Positions 54,762-64,000 of a stretch of DNA of 64,000 bases are shown here, in pieces. The DNA is from Pegoplata infirma (taxonomy: Eukaryota > Arthropoda > Insecta > Diptera > Anthomyiidae): positions 2,294,001 through 2,358,000 of the forward strand of contig OY992537.1 of NCBI GenBank assembly GCA_963921195.1. The letters are read 5' to 3'. Position 1 is the first letter of the stretch; every line of letters begins with the position of its first letter. The translations under genes and the position numbers were made by a program. The notes under the pieces are model-generated. The model was not told the DNA's origin, searched no databases, and saw nothing but the letters and a program-made list of their open reading frames with translations.

Positions 54762-55401
54762 CATAGATGGGACTAATTAATTAATGGGACCAATTAATTG
54801 ATGGTTTAATTACCATTTAATTGATGTCAATGGTAATGACATTTTTTTCATTACCATTGGTTGTATCAATTGTACCAATTAAATTATTTATCAATTTAAT
54901 TACTAATGAAAATTAAAAAAAAAATAATTACCATTGGTATGGCATCACTTAAAAAAAATAATTACCATTAGTAAAAGTCGTCACAATATTGTCAAAATCG
55001 TTTATATTTGGAAATATCTGTTGTTTTTTGTTATATGGTGTTTTGGTTTTTCACATTTTATAAACCAAACACACGTTGATTGCCTTTGTATAACACAATA
55101 TTTGAAATTTTTATTTGCGTTTTGTTTTTTGTCTTCAACATTTTCATATTTTTTTTGAAAAACATACTATGATGTTTAAATTTTTAACTTTCAAAAAAAA
55201 CAAAAATATGCAAACCAATGGTTTTGAAACCAATTATAATTGGTGTTTTTCAACAATTGGTGCATTTCATTACCATTAGTAATTATTTTTTCAATTAAAA
55301 AAATTTAATTACCATTAAATGGTAATGAAAATTTTTTCATTACCATTGATATCAACCAATGGTAATTAAATTTCAATGGTAATGAAAAATTCCCATCTAT
55401 G
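54762..55401. mobile_element. 640-bp hAT MITE with perfect 8-bp TSD
   Basis: Ends CATAGATGGGA and inverse TCCCATCTATG; CCTGAAAC on both sides (54754-54761, 55402-55409). The interior is full of 'accattaattgatggtaatgaa'-type units. The complete version of the relic at 13102-16816, and thus the reference for that nested insertion. Confidence 0.9.
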
Positions 55402-55548
55402 CCTGAAACAAGCAAAAAAGTTACTTGTCCATTTCTCGTATTTCTCGGGAAATGGGCATACAGTCCAAACATGAACCGAATGGATATACAATTGGTTAGA
55501 TCTTTTATTAGGGTAAAAAATACATGCAAGCCAAATTTGAGTGAAATA

Positions 55549-56618
55549 CACTCAAAAAAAAAGTGAACTAAAATCTGGGAAAATTAACTAAATTTTGAGA
55601 AAAAGAGGGAATGATTTGGCTCCAAAGATTTTTTTTCTTGGTTTAGTTCATAATTTTCCCAAAAATAAGGAAAACAAAGTTATTTAATTTTAACCCAATT
55701 TTAACTAGAAAATGGGAAAAATTATACTTCACATTTTAGAAATAGATTGGGTCTAGACCCTGGACCCATGGGTTCGGACCCCATTTAACTCGAGACCCCG
55801 TTGGGTCATTTAAGGGTCCCCATAGATTTTGAACCAAAATTTGTGTCCGTTTCGCTCTAACTTGCTTAGTTTTTGTGATACGGTAATAAGGGGCCTGATA
55901 GGGTCTTGAGAATCTTAAAAACCGAATAACTCAAAAACTGTTAATCGGAGGGATTTCGGGTATTTTGCGGAAGTGTTCTACGAGTCAAGGGCTACAAAAA
56001 TGCCGTTGGACTTTTTCTCGTGTTGGCAGTATTTACCGAGATATGGGCATATATAAAATCTCGGGAATTTCAAATTTTAGATCCGAAATTAGGGTCTTGA
56101 GACCCCGACAGATATGCAGAGCTAGGCTATTCCATACTTTTAGTCTTTCTTTTGAAAATTTCATCCGTTTCGCTCTATCTCGCTTAGTTTTTGAGATATC
56201 GCCATTTTGAATTTTTAACTATATTCTAAGAAGTTATTTACTAAATTCTCAGAAGTCATTAACTAAATTCTAAGAAGTACACTTCCTCAATTCAAAGAAG
56301 AGAAATACGATGATATTTTTTTTAGTAAATTTTAACTAAACTTGAACTAAATTGTTTTTTAAGAAATATGTCTTAAAAATAAAGATACCATTTTTAGATT
56401 TGTGGAAAATTTCTTTGGTAAGAATTTTTTTCCTAATATTTAAAAAATCCATTTAAAGAAAAATTTGAACTAATTATAAGTAAATGAACTAAAATTTTTC
56501 CTCATAGTTAAGAAAATTTCTCATTTTTAAGTTAAATTTAACTAAATTTTAGGAAAATTCATGATAAATTTTCAAAGACATTTTTTCCTTAAATTTAGTT
56601 ATGTCTTTTTTTTCAGTG
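55549..56618. mobile_element. CACTSAAAA MITE, complete 1,070-bp copy
   Basis: Ends CACTCAAAAAAAAAGTGAAC and inverse of CACTGAAAAAAAAGACATAA with TA on both sides (55547-55548, 56619-56620). Opposite orientation to the nested pair at 48830-50973. No protein is encoded; the 81-residue frame at 55965 is the mirror of the one at 49885. Confidence 0.88.
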
Positions 56619-56944
56619 TAGACTTATTGTGGCCAACTGACAGATTAAGTGAATATGAGGCAGAATCATCAATCAAAAAATGGCCTCAATATAATCAGAT
56701 TTAATTAGGTTATACAAGTACATACGCCTAAAATATCTTCAAAAAAATTAAATGAAATGTCTCATATTTGCACGAATTTAAAGATTTGTGCGTGGTTTGT
56801 TTAGGGGCTAGAAATAATAATCACCCGATTTCGTAAAAATTTGGAATGGTGATGTATAAATTGTAACGTGTCATCAATATGATAAAGCGGGGTCATCAAT
56901 AACATTCTTTTTTGTTTATTTAAAAATAAAAAAAAATCAATTTT

Positions 56945-57012
56945 GGTCTAAGGCGTCCACAATAAACGCAACAACTGGCAGACCGTGGGTTCAAGTATGA
57001 GCCAGGGCAGGA
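56945..57012 (+). repeat. tRNA-like sequence (Ser/Leu-type wording)
   Basis: 'Ggtctaaggcgtcca' resembles the D-arm end of tRNA-Ser/Leu genes and 'gggttcaagtatga' the B box. The anticodon region is rearranged, so it is not a working tRNA gene. Confidence 0.5.
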
Positions 57013-57110
57013 ATTTATTTTTATTTTTTTTATATATTTATTCAATAGTTTTATTTATTTTAATATTATTTTAATTATTATAAAAAAAGTGCAAAAGTCA
57101 TATTGATGAC

Positions 57111-57684
57111 TAGGGATGAGATTTTCATGCACTAAAAAATCGAAAATATGCGCTTAAAATATGCACTAAAAAATTCAAAATATGCACTAAAAAACCTAAA
57201 AATATGCACTAAAAAATAAAATGTGTGCAATGAAAGTCTTGTTTTCATAGAAAAAAACTTCTTAAAAAGCAAAAAGTAATGCCGGGTTTAAAAAGTTACA
57301 TCTAAAACTTCATAAAGCAAGATTTTTTAGAAATTAAGACAATATTTAAAAAAAATTTAAAAGAAAAAAATGTTTTTTATTATTTTTTAAAAAAAAAATT
57401 AAAATTTGAAAAAGATTTTGAAAAATTTAAATTTTAATTTGTGTTTTTGCTCACTTATGCCAAAATATGCAAAAATATGCACTTAAAAGTTGGAAATATG
57501 CATAAAATATACATTTAAAACAAAAATATGCAAAAATATGCATTTTCACCAAAATATGCAAATATATGCAAAAACAAATCGATGCCATTTTAACGCAAAT
57601 TTCTTGATTCGGAAAGATAATTGGTCGATGTCGTTTTTAGACTATCGACAAAAAACATGCATTTGCATGGAAATCTCATCCCTA
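57111..57684. mobile_element. 574-bp hAT MITE with perfect 8-bp TSD
   Basis: Ends TAGGGATGAGATTTYCATGCA in inverted orientation; TTGATGAC on both sides (57103-57110, 57685-57692). The interior repeats 'aaaatatgcac'. The 97-residue frame at 57490-57783 runs across its right end and is not a gene. Confidence 0.9.
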
Positions 57685-58087
57685 TTGATGACATTTGTTA
57701 ATGACATGATGAAATGTGTCATCAATTGTTTTTCAATTTTGATGACTTGTTTCATCTTATTGAAGATAAGCTCATCAATATGATGAAATTTGCCATCAAA
57801 ATTGGTGAAAGCGATAAAAGCTTCATCAATATGATGAAATTTGTCATCAAAATTGGTGAAAGTGATAAAACCGTATCATCAATATGATGAAGCATTTTTC
57901 CTTGAGTGTACTAAAACTGTGAAAGGATACCTATTATAATTCGGTTTAAAGGGTTATTTAAGCCAAATTTGAAGGCGACGTTTGTATGGGGGCATCGCTT
58001 TATCAAATAAAAAATAATTCTGAGTTGAACGGTATACTAAAAGCTGGATCTAAGTAAGACAATTTTTAGAAAACGAGAAGACGTAAA

Positions 58088-58724
58088 ACAAGTACGAGTG
58101 TTAAATTCGGCTGTGCCGAATTTTTTATACCCTCCAACATGCAAAAAAAGTGTAATTGGGGGGGGGGGGGGGGTGCAAATTTCCTCTCGAATATGTGTTT
58201 AAAAATACATTCTTATGCTTTTCGCACTAAAGAAATACAAGTTTATCATTATTTAAAAAAAAAAAAAAAATATTCCACGCCCATAAAAGGGGGGAGGACC
58301 AAAAAAACGACATTTTATAATTGGATGGGTTCAAATGCAGGACTTTGAACTTCTTGTAGCATAAAAATGTTGCATTTGTTAAACAAAAACACAAAAAAAC
58401 ATGTATAAAAATGTTTTTTTTCAGAGGTTGGTTTAGTTCTTCAAGCGGGAACTTTTTTCCCCCTGGTCTGATTTTGCTCATTTACAAACTTAGCCTGCCT
58501 AGGAACATAAGACATATTTGTGCCAAATGTCGGGAGTCTAGCTCTTTTTTTTTGACTGCATCGTGTTAACAACAGACGGACAGATGGACGGACATCGCTA
58601 GAATGTATTAGAATCGATCACTGATCATAAATATATATATGGGGTCCTAGACCGATGTTTTAATGCGTTACACACGGAATGACAAAGAGAGTACACCCCC
58701 ATACTGTAGTTGGAGGATATAAAA
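58088..58724 (-). repeat. GTCY-type dispersed repeat, complete, minus orientation
   Basis: From the right: the TATA..CTCCAACTACAGTATGGGGG palindrome, 'ggaccccatatatata', GTCC units, body, then TATACCCTCCAAC... and the TTCGGCACAGCCGAA hairpin at the low-coordinate end (58108-58122). It contains a G16 run (58158-58173). Confidence 0.8.
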
Positions 58725-59627
58725 AAGTTCAATCAAAAGTATTTCAATTTAAACTTAAAAAAATGCTGAAACTATAACAACCCTCTTAACTAAAAATATT
58801 TATGTACGTTAACTCTCTAAAAACAGAAAACACACACACATTTCTATAAATAAGATTTTCAATTTTCACCTCAATGATCATAAATTTTTATAACTACCTT
58901 AATCTGAACATAAGACACATGCGGTGACACAAACACCCAAAAATACACATGATATTAACAATAAAAATCTGTCGTTTTTTCAAAATTGATTTAATAAAAT
59001 GACCAAGCAAATATAAAAAAAAATTTCCTTTTAAATGGTTTTCTCATAAGTGTGCAAACTTATTTCGAATAGATTTATGCCAATTGAAATGAAAAAAATA
59101 AAGAAAATCCCACAATTATGAAACATCCGTTTCCCATAAACACACACGAACAAATGTATGTGAATATTGTCAAGGATAATATAAAGTATCCAATGTTCCA
59201 CCATACCATCTCATTTATATTTGTATGTGTATAAGCTTGTGTAGTGTGTAGCATAACATCGCCACACAACATAAAAATTGAGCCAATAAAATCAGTAGCA
59301 AGCAATTGGTTTCATTTAATATTTAAGGATGTAAAAGTTCGAGTGGTTTTTGTGCTTAAACTATTAGGACAATCATCGTCGTCATCATCATATTCACAAA
59401 TTCAATAATAACAAGTGCTTTTGTGAGTGTGTAGAAATGTGTGTGAATGATTGAGGGTGTTTTAAAAGGCAACTCATGTGTGCGTTTGTGTGTGTGTGTG
59501 TTAGTTAGTAAGTGTAAGTGTGTTGTAATGTCAGCAGGGGTCAAAAACTGAAATTGATGTTTTATTTATGATTTATCGTCACTTTTCTGCAAAAGAGAAA
59601 TAAAAACAATTGAAACAATATTCACTT
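58725..59627. other. gene-free stretch with CA/TG-rich microsatellite character
   Basis: Contains (CA)n near 58830, and a TG-rich tract at 59420-59525. It looks more like unique fly intronic or intergenic DNA than the rest of the window. No exon recognised. Confidence 0.45.
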
Positions 59628-60314
59628 CCCGAGTAAAAATAAACATATATTGCAATATATAACTTGATACAAACATAATAAATTATATATGATTATACAT
59701 CCGTGAGATATTTTCTAAATTTTTTTAATGCAGTCATATGTAGTAATATATAATTTATTCATGATTCGTATTAGAAGGTGTACGGTTGATATAATTAAAT
59801 AAAATAATATGAGGGTCAATACAAAATCTGTTTTTCTGTATAATTTAACATCAAATTATATATTGCTTATTCTGTTCCATATAAAACTTTATATGTTTCC
59901 AAACAACCAAAAATTTTCTAAGTTTTTTAGGCAAAGTATAAAAAACTTCTTAAAATGTTCCTAAACATTTCCGTATTAGGGTTATGTATATCACCTATCT
60001 GGTTCGAAGCGTACCCAAACATTTTTTGTTTTAGAAAATTATATGTTTGGTGAATGTATCGTTGACCTGTGGTGTATCTCAACCCAAACCAAAAAACACC
60101 AGGATTTTATATGTTTTTATGCAATTATATCTAATTAGATCCACCAATATATAGCAATGTCTGGTCAAAACTCGAATGAAATCAAATCATATTTTATACA
60201 AGTTGATCTTTTTTAATGCAAAAACATCCACCATTATTCGAATCAAATTGCGTATAAATATATATTGTGTTACATATCATTATATATTGCATCATATAAA
60301 AATTTTTACTCGGG
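59628..60314. mobile_element. 687-bp element with CCCGAGTAAAAAT ends
   Basis: Left CCCGAGTAAAAATAAACATA and right inverse ATTTTTACTCGGG, with 'gcaatatataa' continuing the match about 35 bp in. TT occurs on both sides and may be a 2-bp TSD. The interior has repeated 'tatatattgc' and 'aaacatat' wording. Confidence 0.75.
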
Positions 60315-61041
60315 TTACACATATTATTCAACAAACTTTTGATGTCCTTTTTCAAGGAAACACCGAGAGGGTAGTAGCAGAAAAAAATACATATAAAATG
60401 TATGATGGTTGTTAAAACAAAAACCTCTAGAAAATTAAGTTGTAAATTAGAAGCCAGATTTTAAGGACATCACAAAAACAATGCAACAAAGCAGAGTTAG
60501 AAATATTTCAAAACAACATCGTCATCATTACAACAAATTTAATGTGATGCTGTCATAATCATCTCAACATCCTTCTACAACACAGACACACTCAATAGCT
60601 TTATCATCGTCATTATCATCGTCGCATATAACAACTGCAATTTAAGTTAAAAACAAAAAAAAAACACTTATTTTCCTACTTACTTACCAGGACGTATTCG
60701 ACGAAGCGGAAGGTGGGGGCAGGGGCGAACAATAAGTGTTTTGTAATTTACCGTTACGCCCTTCTGTTCATTCCTTGCTCCTTGTAGTGTACAATATGTT
60801 GCTCTAAAAAACATCTTGTTGTTGTTGTTTTTGTGGATGAGATTGTTCTTTGGATTATTGTGATGTAATAACCATGTTCTTTTGCTTGTAATGCGGCCAA
60901 GCTGTAAAGACAATACAACATGAGATGATTGGATGAGTGAGTAAAGAACACAAAGTGGTTGCTGGGCTTAAATAATGTTCTGTGGATTTCAGTATATGTT
61001 CTTACACAGAAACTTTGCTATACGGTTTTGATTGATAACAT
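60315..61041. other. gene-free stretch
   Basis: Simple-sequence traces (cat/cgt triplets near 60590-60640; gtt triplets near 60815) but no recognisable exon or element. Confidence 0.45.
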
Positions 61042-61501
61042 CCCAGCAAAACTTTGGTAATGGGTGGTGATTATATAACACATTACCAGGTAATGTATAT
61101 ACCTTATTTGTAGCATTTGTTTAGGATTGGAAAAAATTTATTTCATGTTTATTATTTCTAAACATTACATCATGGATGACATATATTTTGTTACATTATG
61201 TATTATTTTAAAGTTTGAAATAATGCATTATTTATAATTGAATTCACAATGCATTGCAATCACATAAAAATTAAATATTTTATAAAAACGACAGGAATTT
61301 TCTAATGACACACATTCACTCAAGAGCATATTTTATTTATTTACACTCACTTACTATTTTATACCTTACTCGTATGCTTTGCTATAAATTTGATCAATTA
61401 TTTTATACCTTACTGGTATTCTTTGTCGTAATGTGGATGCATTACTTTGAGTCTCATCGCCTTATTTTATACCTTATTTGGTAATCGTAAGTTTTGCTGG
61501 G
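61042..61501. mobile_element. 460-bp MITE with CCCAGCAAAACTT ends
   Basis: Left CCCAGCAAAACTTTGGTAAT and right inverse of CCCAGCAAAACTTACGATTA. 'Ttattttatacctta' occurs three times inside (near 61355, 61402, 61462). No clear TSD was found. Confidence 0.7.
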
Positions 61502-62044
61502 TTATTTCGAGTGATAACTTAAGGTCTTTTTGTCCCTAAAATAGTGATTTTAATTTCACAAAGTTTGGGGACTTTCAGTGAGTAAATGGAAGGAGTTAGA
61601 GGCTTTCTGAAAACTAAATTTGTGTTGCTCTAACTCACTCTACAATTCATATTTTTGCATATTTATCCTATCTTTTACCAGAACAAAAATAATCGCGAAA
61701 ACCCCTTTGGCAAGTGTACATGCCTTTGGTCGTCAAAGGGTTAGAACGATTTTCCACTTCCAATAGGTTTTGTCCTATTTTCATGTAGTAAAACATTTTT
61801 TCATAATTCCTTTCGAAAAACACTCAGATTCTAAAACATTTCTTGACAGATTTTGAAACATTGCTTTTAAGCAAATACTCACAGTTTCTAAAGGATTTTT
61901 TCTACAGAAACGGTTTAAGATTCTTAAACATTCTTAACAGAAAAATTATTAAGATAATTCCTTAAAATCGTTTTTCTTACCTTCAGAGATAAGAATCAAA
62001 ATATTTTCTAAAGATATGAGATAAGACTTTTTCCTTAGAAAATA
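61502..62044. other. gene-free stretch with diverged repeats
   Basis: The second half repeats 'cagattctaaaacatttcttgac'-like units, as at 53090-53290. Confidence 0.4.
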
Positions 62045-62164
62045 TAAGGGTTGCATTTTATATTTCGGTTTTGGGCAACCCCAGGGCTGCCGTCTGGAAA
62101 CAGACGTTCCTAAAGTAAAGTTTAACATTTTTGACAATATACTTAAACATAACGTTTTGACGTA

Positions 62165-63480
62165 CGAACGCTATTTGCATTGGTTTTCCATTCCAAATGA
62201 GATGCCTCTAAAACATGCATTTTGAACGCCTCAACCGCTTCATCAGGTGTCGAAAAACGTTGACCAAGCTATTTATTTTTTATGTTTGGTAATAAAAATA
62301 AGTCATTGGGTGTCAAATGTGGACTATACGGCGATGACTGAGCGGATGTGTGTTTGCGAGTTTGCATTGTCGTGATAGAGAATGATCCGTCCTTGGCCGT
62401 TGGTTTTTATTATTTCTCCGAAGACTTCTGGAAAACATATGGTTGTGTACCATTCATAATTGGACGTTTTATATTGCAGCATTGGTACGATTGAGACAGG
62501 TCCAGTTTTTTCCAAAAAAACAGGCGTCCATTTGTTTTGAAGTGCTTCAAGCCCAAATAACTTTTGTTGAATTTTTCTCGCCTTCAAATACTCATACACA
62601 GAAAAAATATGGAGGAAACAAATTTGAGTACTCACTTGTTTAAATTTAAAAACAAAAGTTTAGTAATTTTTTAATTGACGCAATTAAAAATTTACTTAAA
62701 AATTTAAAAACAATTTAAGTAAATAATTTAATAAAAATTTTATATTTTTTTTTAAACTTTCATAGTTTTTTGAATTCTCGTTTAGTTTATAGTTTTTTGT
62801 ATATGTATATGAAAGTTTGTAATCGTCTTTATAAAATTTTTCTATGTTTCTGAGACATAAATATCTTTGGTAAAGTTTGAAAAAACAATTTTTTTTTTTT
62901 TTTAAAACTTTTTTAAATTTTAAATTTAAAACTTTTTTAAATTTTTTAAAAAAATAAATAGATAAATTTTGAGTAAATTTTTTTTATTTTTTTCTGTGTA
63001 CAGTCGACTGTTGTTTACTTTCGGGCTCATTCGCGTAGATCCACGATTCGTCACCTGTCACGGTGTCATACACATGTTTAGATGCACCGCGATCGTATTT
63101 TTTGAGCATTTCTTGCGACCAATTGACACGAGCCTTTTTTTACCGATTGTCAAATTAAGTGGGATCCAACACGAACAAATCTTTTTTTACAGCAAAATGT
63201 TCATGCAATATTGAATGTATACTGGTCCCACTAATATTTAAGGTTACCTCAATCTCGTTATTTATCGTTCATTATCAGTTCACGAACAGCATCGTTCATT
63301 ATCAGTTCACGAACAGCATCAATGTTTTTTGAAACACCAACCCATTTTAGTCGACATTCACGAAACTCGTCGAACTACGGCCACGCTTGAATTCAGTAAA
63401 CCATCTCCAAAACTCGAAGTTAGTTCATCGATGCACTGTTGTTGATTTAATCCACGTCGGAAGTTGTAAACAACACAAAT
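62165..63480 (-). pseudogene. mariner transposase pseudogene
   Basis: Minus-strand remnants in order: FNRRGLNQQQ-like N-terminus, SWIYA preceded by VTGDE (first catalytic Asp region), KQQSTV, then after the MITE STSKQM, WYTTICFPEVFGEI.KTN, RIILYHDNANS (second catalytic Asp in HDN), PNDLFLLPNIKNK and QRFSTPDEAVEAFK.HVLE. These are mariner-family (DD34D) landmarks. They fall in different frames with stops (for example a TGA where Trp is expected after QQSTV), and a 27-bp tandem duplication sits at 63265-63318. Not functional. Confidence 0.88.
62597..62998. mobile_element. 402-bp MITE with CACAGAAAAAATA ends and TA TSD, inside mariner
   Basis: Left CACAGAAAAAATA and right inverse TATTTTTTTCTGTG; TA on both sides (62595-62596, 62999-63000). 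Removing it rejoins the mariner reading at QQSTV. The interior is AT-rich without coding potential. Confidence 0.85.
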
Positions 63481-63587
63481 ATCGTTCGTACGTCAAAACG
63501 TTCTAAGTACGTAAATATATTGTCAAAAATTTCAAAAATGCAGTACTGGGTTTGTCCAATCCCGAAATATAAAAGGCAATCCTCGTA

Positions 63588-64000
63588 ATAAGAAAAGTTT
63601 TAAGATTCTAATAAAAAATGACCACGACTCTTAAGGTGGGTTTACACGCTCAATAATACTCAATTAGTGTTGCTCAAATAAATTGATGGTATGTGTTTAA
63701 AATTGACGATTTGAATCCCTGTATTCGCGCCTGCAAATTTGAAAATTTAAATTTAAAAAAATTTAAAAAGTTTTAATTTAAGACATATATTAATAACGCC
63801 CGTAAAACGAGATTACAGTGTATAAAATGTATGGGTTATATGTTTTGGTATGTTATTCCATCTTTTGAATGAATGGGTGCGATTGTTGGTTGTATTGTTG
63901 TGTGAATGATTCAGTGATTTTGGATTTTTGAGCTTCTCTTCTTCATTGTTTGAAGTTAAATGTGTGATAATTTAATGACTTCCAACAGATGCCTGTTAGA
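63588..64000. other. gene-free end of window
   Basis: No element boundary or exon recognised. Confidence 0.4.

Larger units (their letters stand above)
56857..57908. mobile_element. TCATCAATATGATGA element with tRNA-like sequence
   Basis: The right end CTTGAGTG before TA (57909-57910) is the inverse of CACTCAAG. Palindromic units TCATCAATATGATGA and 'catcaatattgatgac' occur near both edges (56875-56910, 57715-57900). The left end is not resolved. A hAT MITE is inserted at 57111. Confidence 0.6.
55410..58080 (-). repeat. TATACCCTG-type repeat body interrupted by three elements
   Basis: Segments 55410-55548, 56619-56856 and 57911-58080 together follow the order of the uninterrupted repeat 52440-52860 ('ccaaatttgagtgaaat', 'gaatat.ggc', 'gaaaggatacctattataa', 'ttgtatggg'). 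Gaps hold a CACTSAAAA MITE and the tRNA-like TCATCA element, which itself holds a hAT MITE. Confidence 0.6.
62045..63585 (-). mobile_element. mariner element, dead, interrupted by a MITE
   Basis: The outer ends align as inverted repeats: 'gggttgcattttatatttcgg' at the left against the inverse of 'ggattgccttttatatttcgg' at the right, flanked by TA (62043-62044, 63586-63587). A perfect inverted block AACGTTTTGACGTACGAACG lies at 62151-62170 and 63483-63502. Without the 402-bp insertion it is about 1.14 kb, slightly short for mariner. Confidence 0.8.

Noticed and set aside
57490..57783. 97-residue protein
   Set aside because: It crosses the right end and TSD of a hAT MITE.
62324..62635. Intact 103-residue mariner-derived gene
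   Set aside because: The frame starts inside the inserted MITE and mixes reading frames relative to the family; mariner motifs before and after are in other frames with stops.

Overview
The window is eukaryotic, AT-rich and almost entirely made of transposable elements. The likely source is a calyptrate fly (blowfly, house-fly or flesh-fly type). This rests on the repeats that open with TATACCCTCC, carry (GTCY)n microsatellites and close with TTCGGCACAGCCGAA, on mariner and jockey-like remnants, and on spliced P-element-type coding sequence. That assignment is inference. I found no host protein-coding exon, rRNA gene, intact tRNA gene or CRISPR array.

The centre (12803-43217) is a very large P-element/THAP-type DNA transposon present twice in direct tandem. 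The two copies have a 15,175 bp period and I found no difference between them where I compared. Copy 1 runs 12803-28042 with imperfect terminal inverted repeats (TIRs) of about 230-255 bp that begin CAGAGGGGTTCTATTGTGAC. Copy 2 (28043-43217) starts 65 bp inside the left TIR, joined exactly to the outer end of copy 1's right TIR. Each copy carries a minus-strand transposase gene. Exon 1 encodes a complete THAP zinc finger. A 3.8 kb intron follows. Exon 2 encodes a second THAP-like finger and then reaches an in-frame stop. A long catalytic exon encodes a coiled coil, an RNase H-like core with D/D/E candidates and a C-terminal Cys pair. The catalytic frame has no ATG before its core, so it depends on splicing. 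Exon 2 contains a perfect GTAAGT donor, and a tandem TAGAG acceptor downstream would restore the catalytic frame. The locus could therefore encode a 176-residue double-THAP protein and transposases of about 870-900 residues, reminiscent of the splice-controlled repressor of Drosophila P.

Each big copy is itself a nest: a hAT-type MITE (miniature inverted-repeat transposable element) relic holds a GTCY repeat, which holds a Transib-like element with CACTGTG ends and a CATAC target-site duplication (TSD). Each copy also has a four-unit 251-bp satellite, a 673-bp fold-back with TA TSD beside the transposase 3' end, and a hAT MITE with 8-bp TSD in the large intron.

The left flank (1-12802) holds a 1.33 kb hAT-type element with perfect 8-bp TSD, inside which sits an element with CACAGAAA ends and two tRNA-like sequences. 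It also has a 677-bp element with a CAGCAGAT palindrome array and a tRNA-like sequence, a 1.85 kb element with 75-bp arms, jockey-like reverse transcriptase pieces, fold-backs and GTCY repeats. The right flank (43218-64000) holds a 5'-truncated LINE with 15-bp TSD, several fold-backs, a 1.06 kb MITE family (one copy inserted in another), two more hAT MITEs with perfect TSDs, and a dead mariner split by a 402-bp MITE. A recurring theme is a group of elements with CAC(T/A)(C/G)AAA ends and 2-bp TSDs whose interiors differ completely; three of them carry tRNA-like sequences among short palindrome arrays.

The density and layering suggest heterochromatin or a piRNA-cluster-like locus, which the sequence alone cannot prove.
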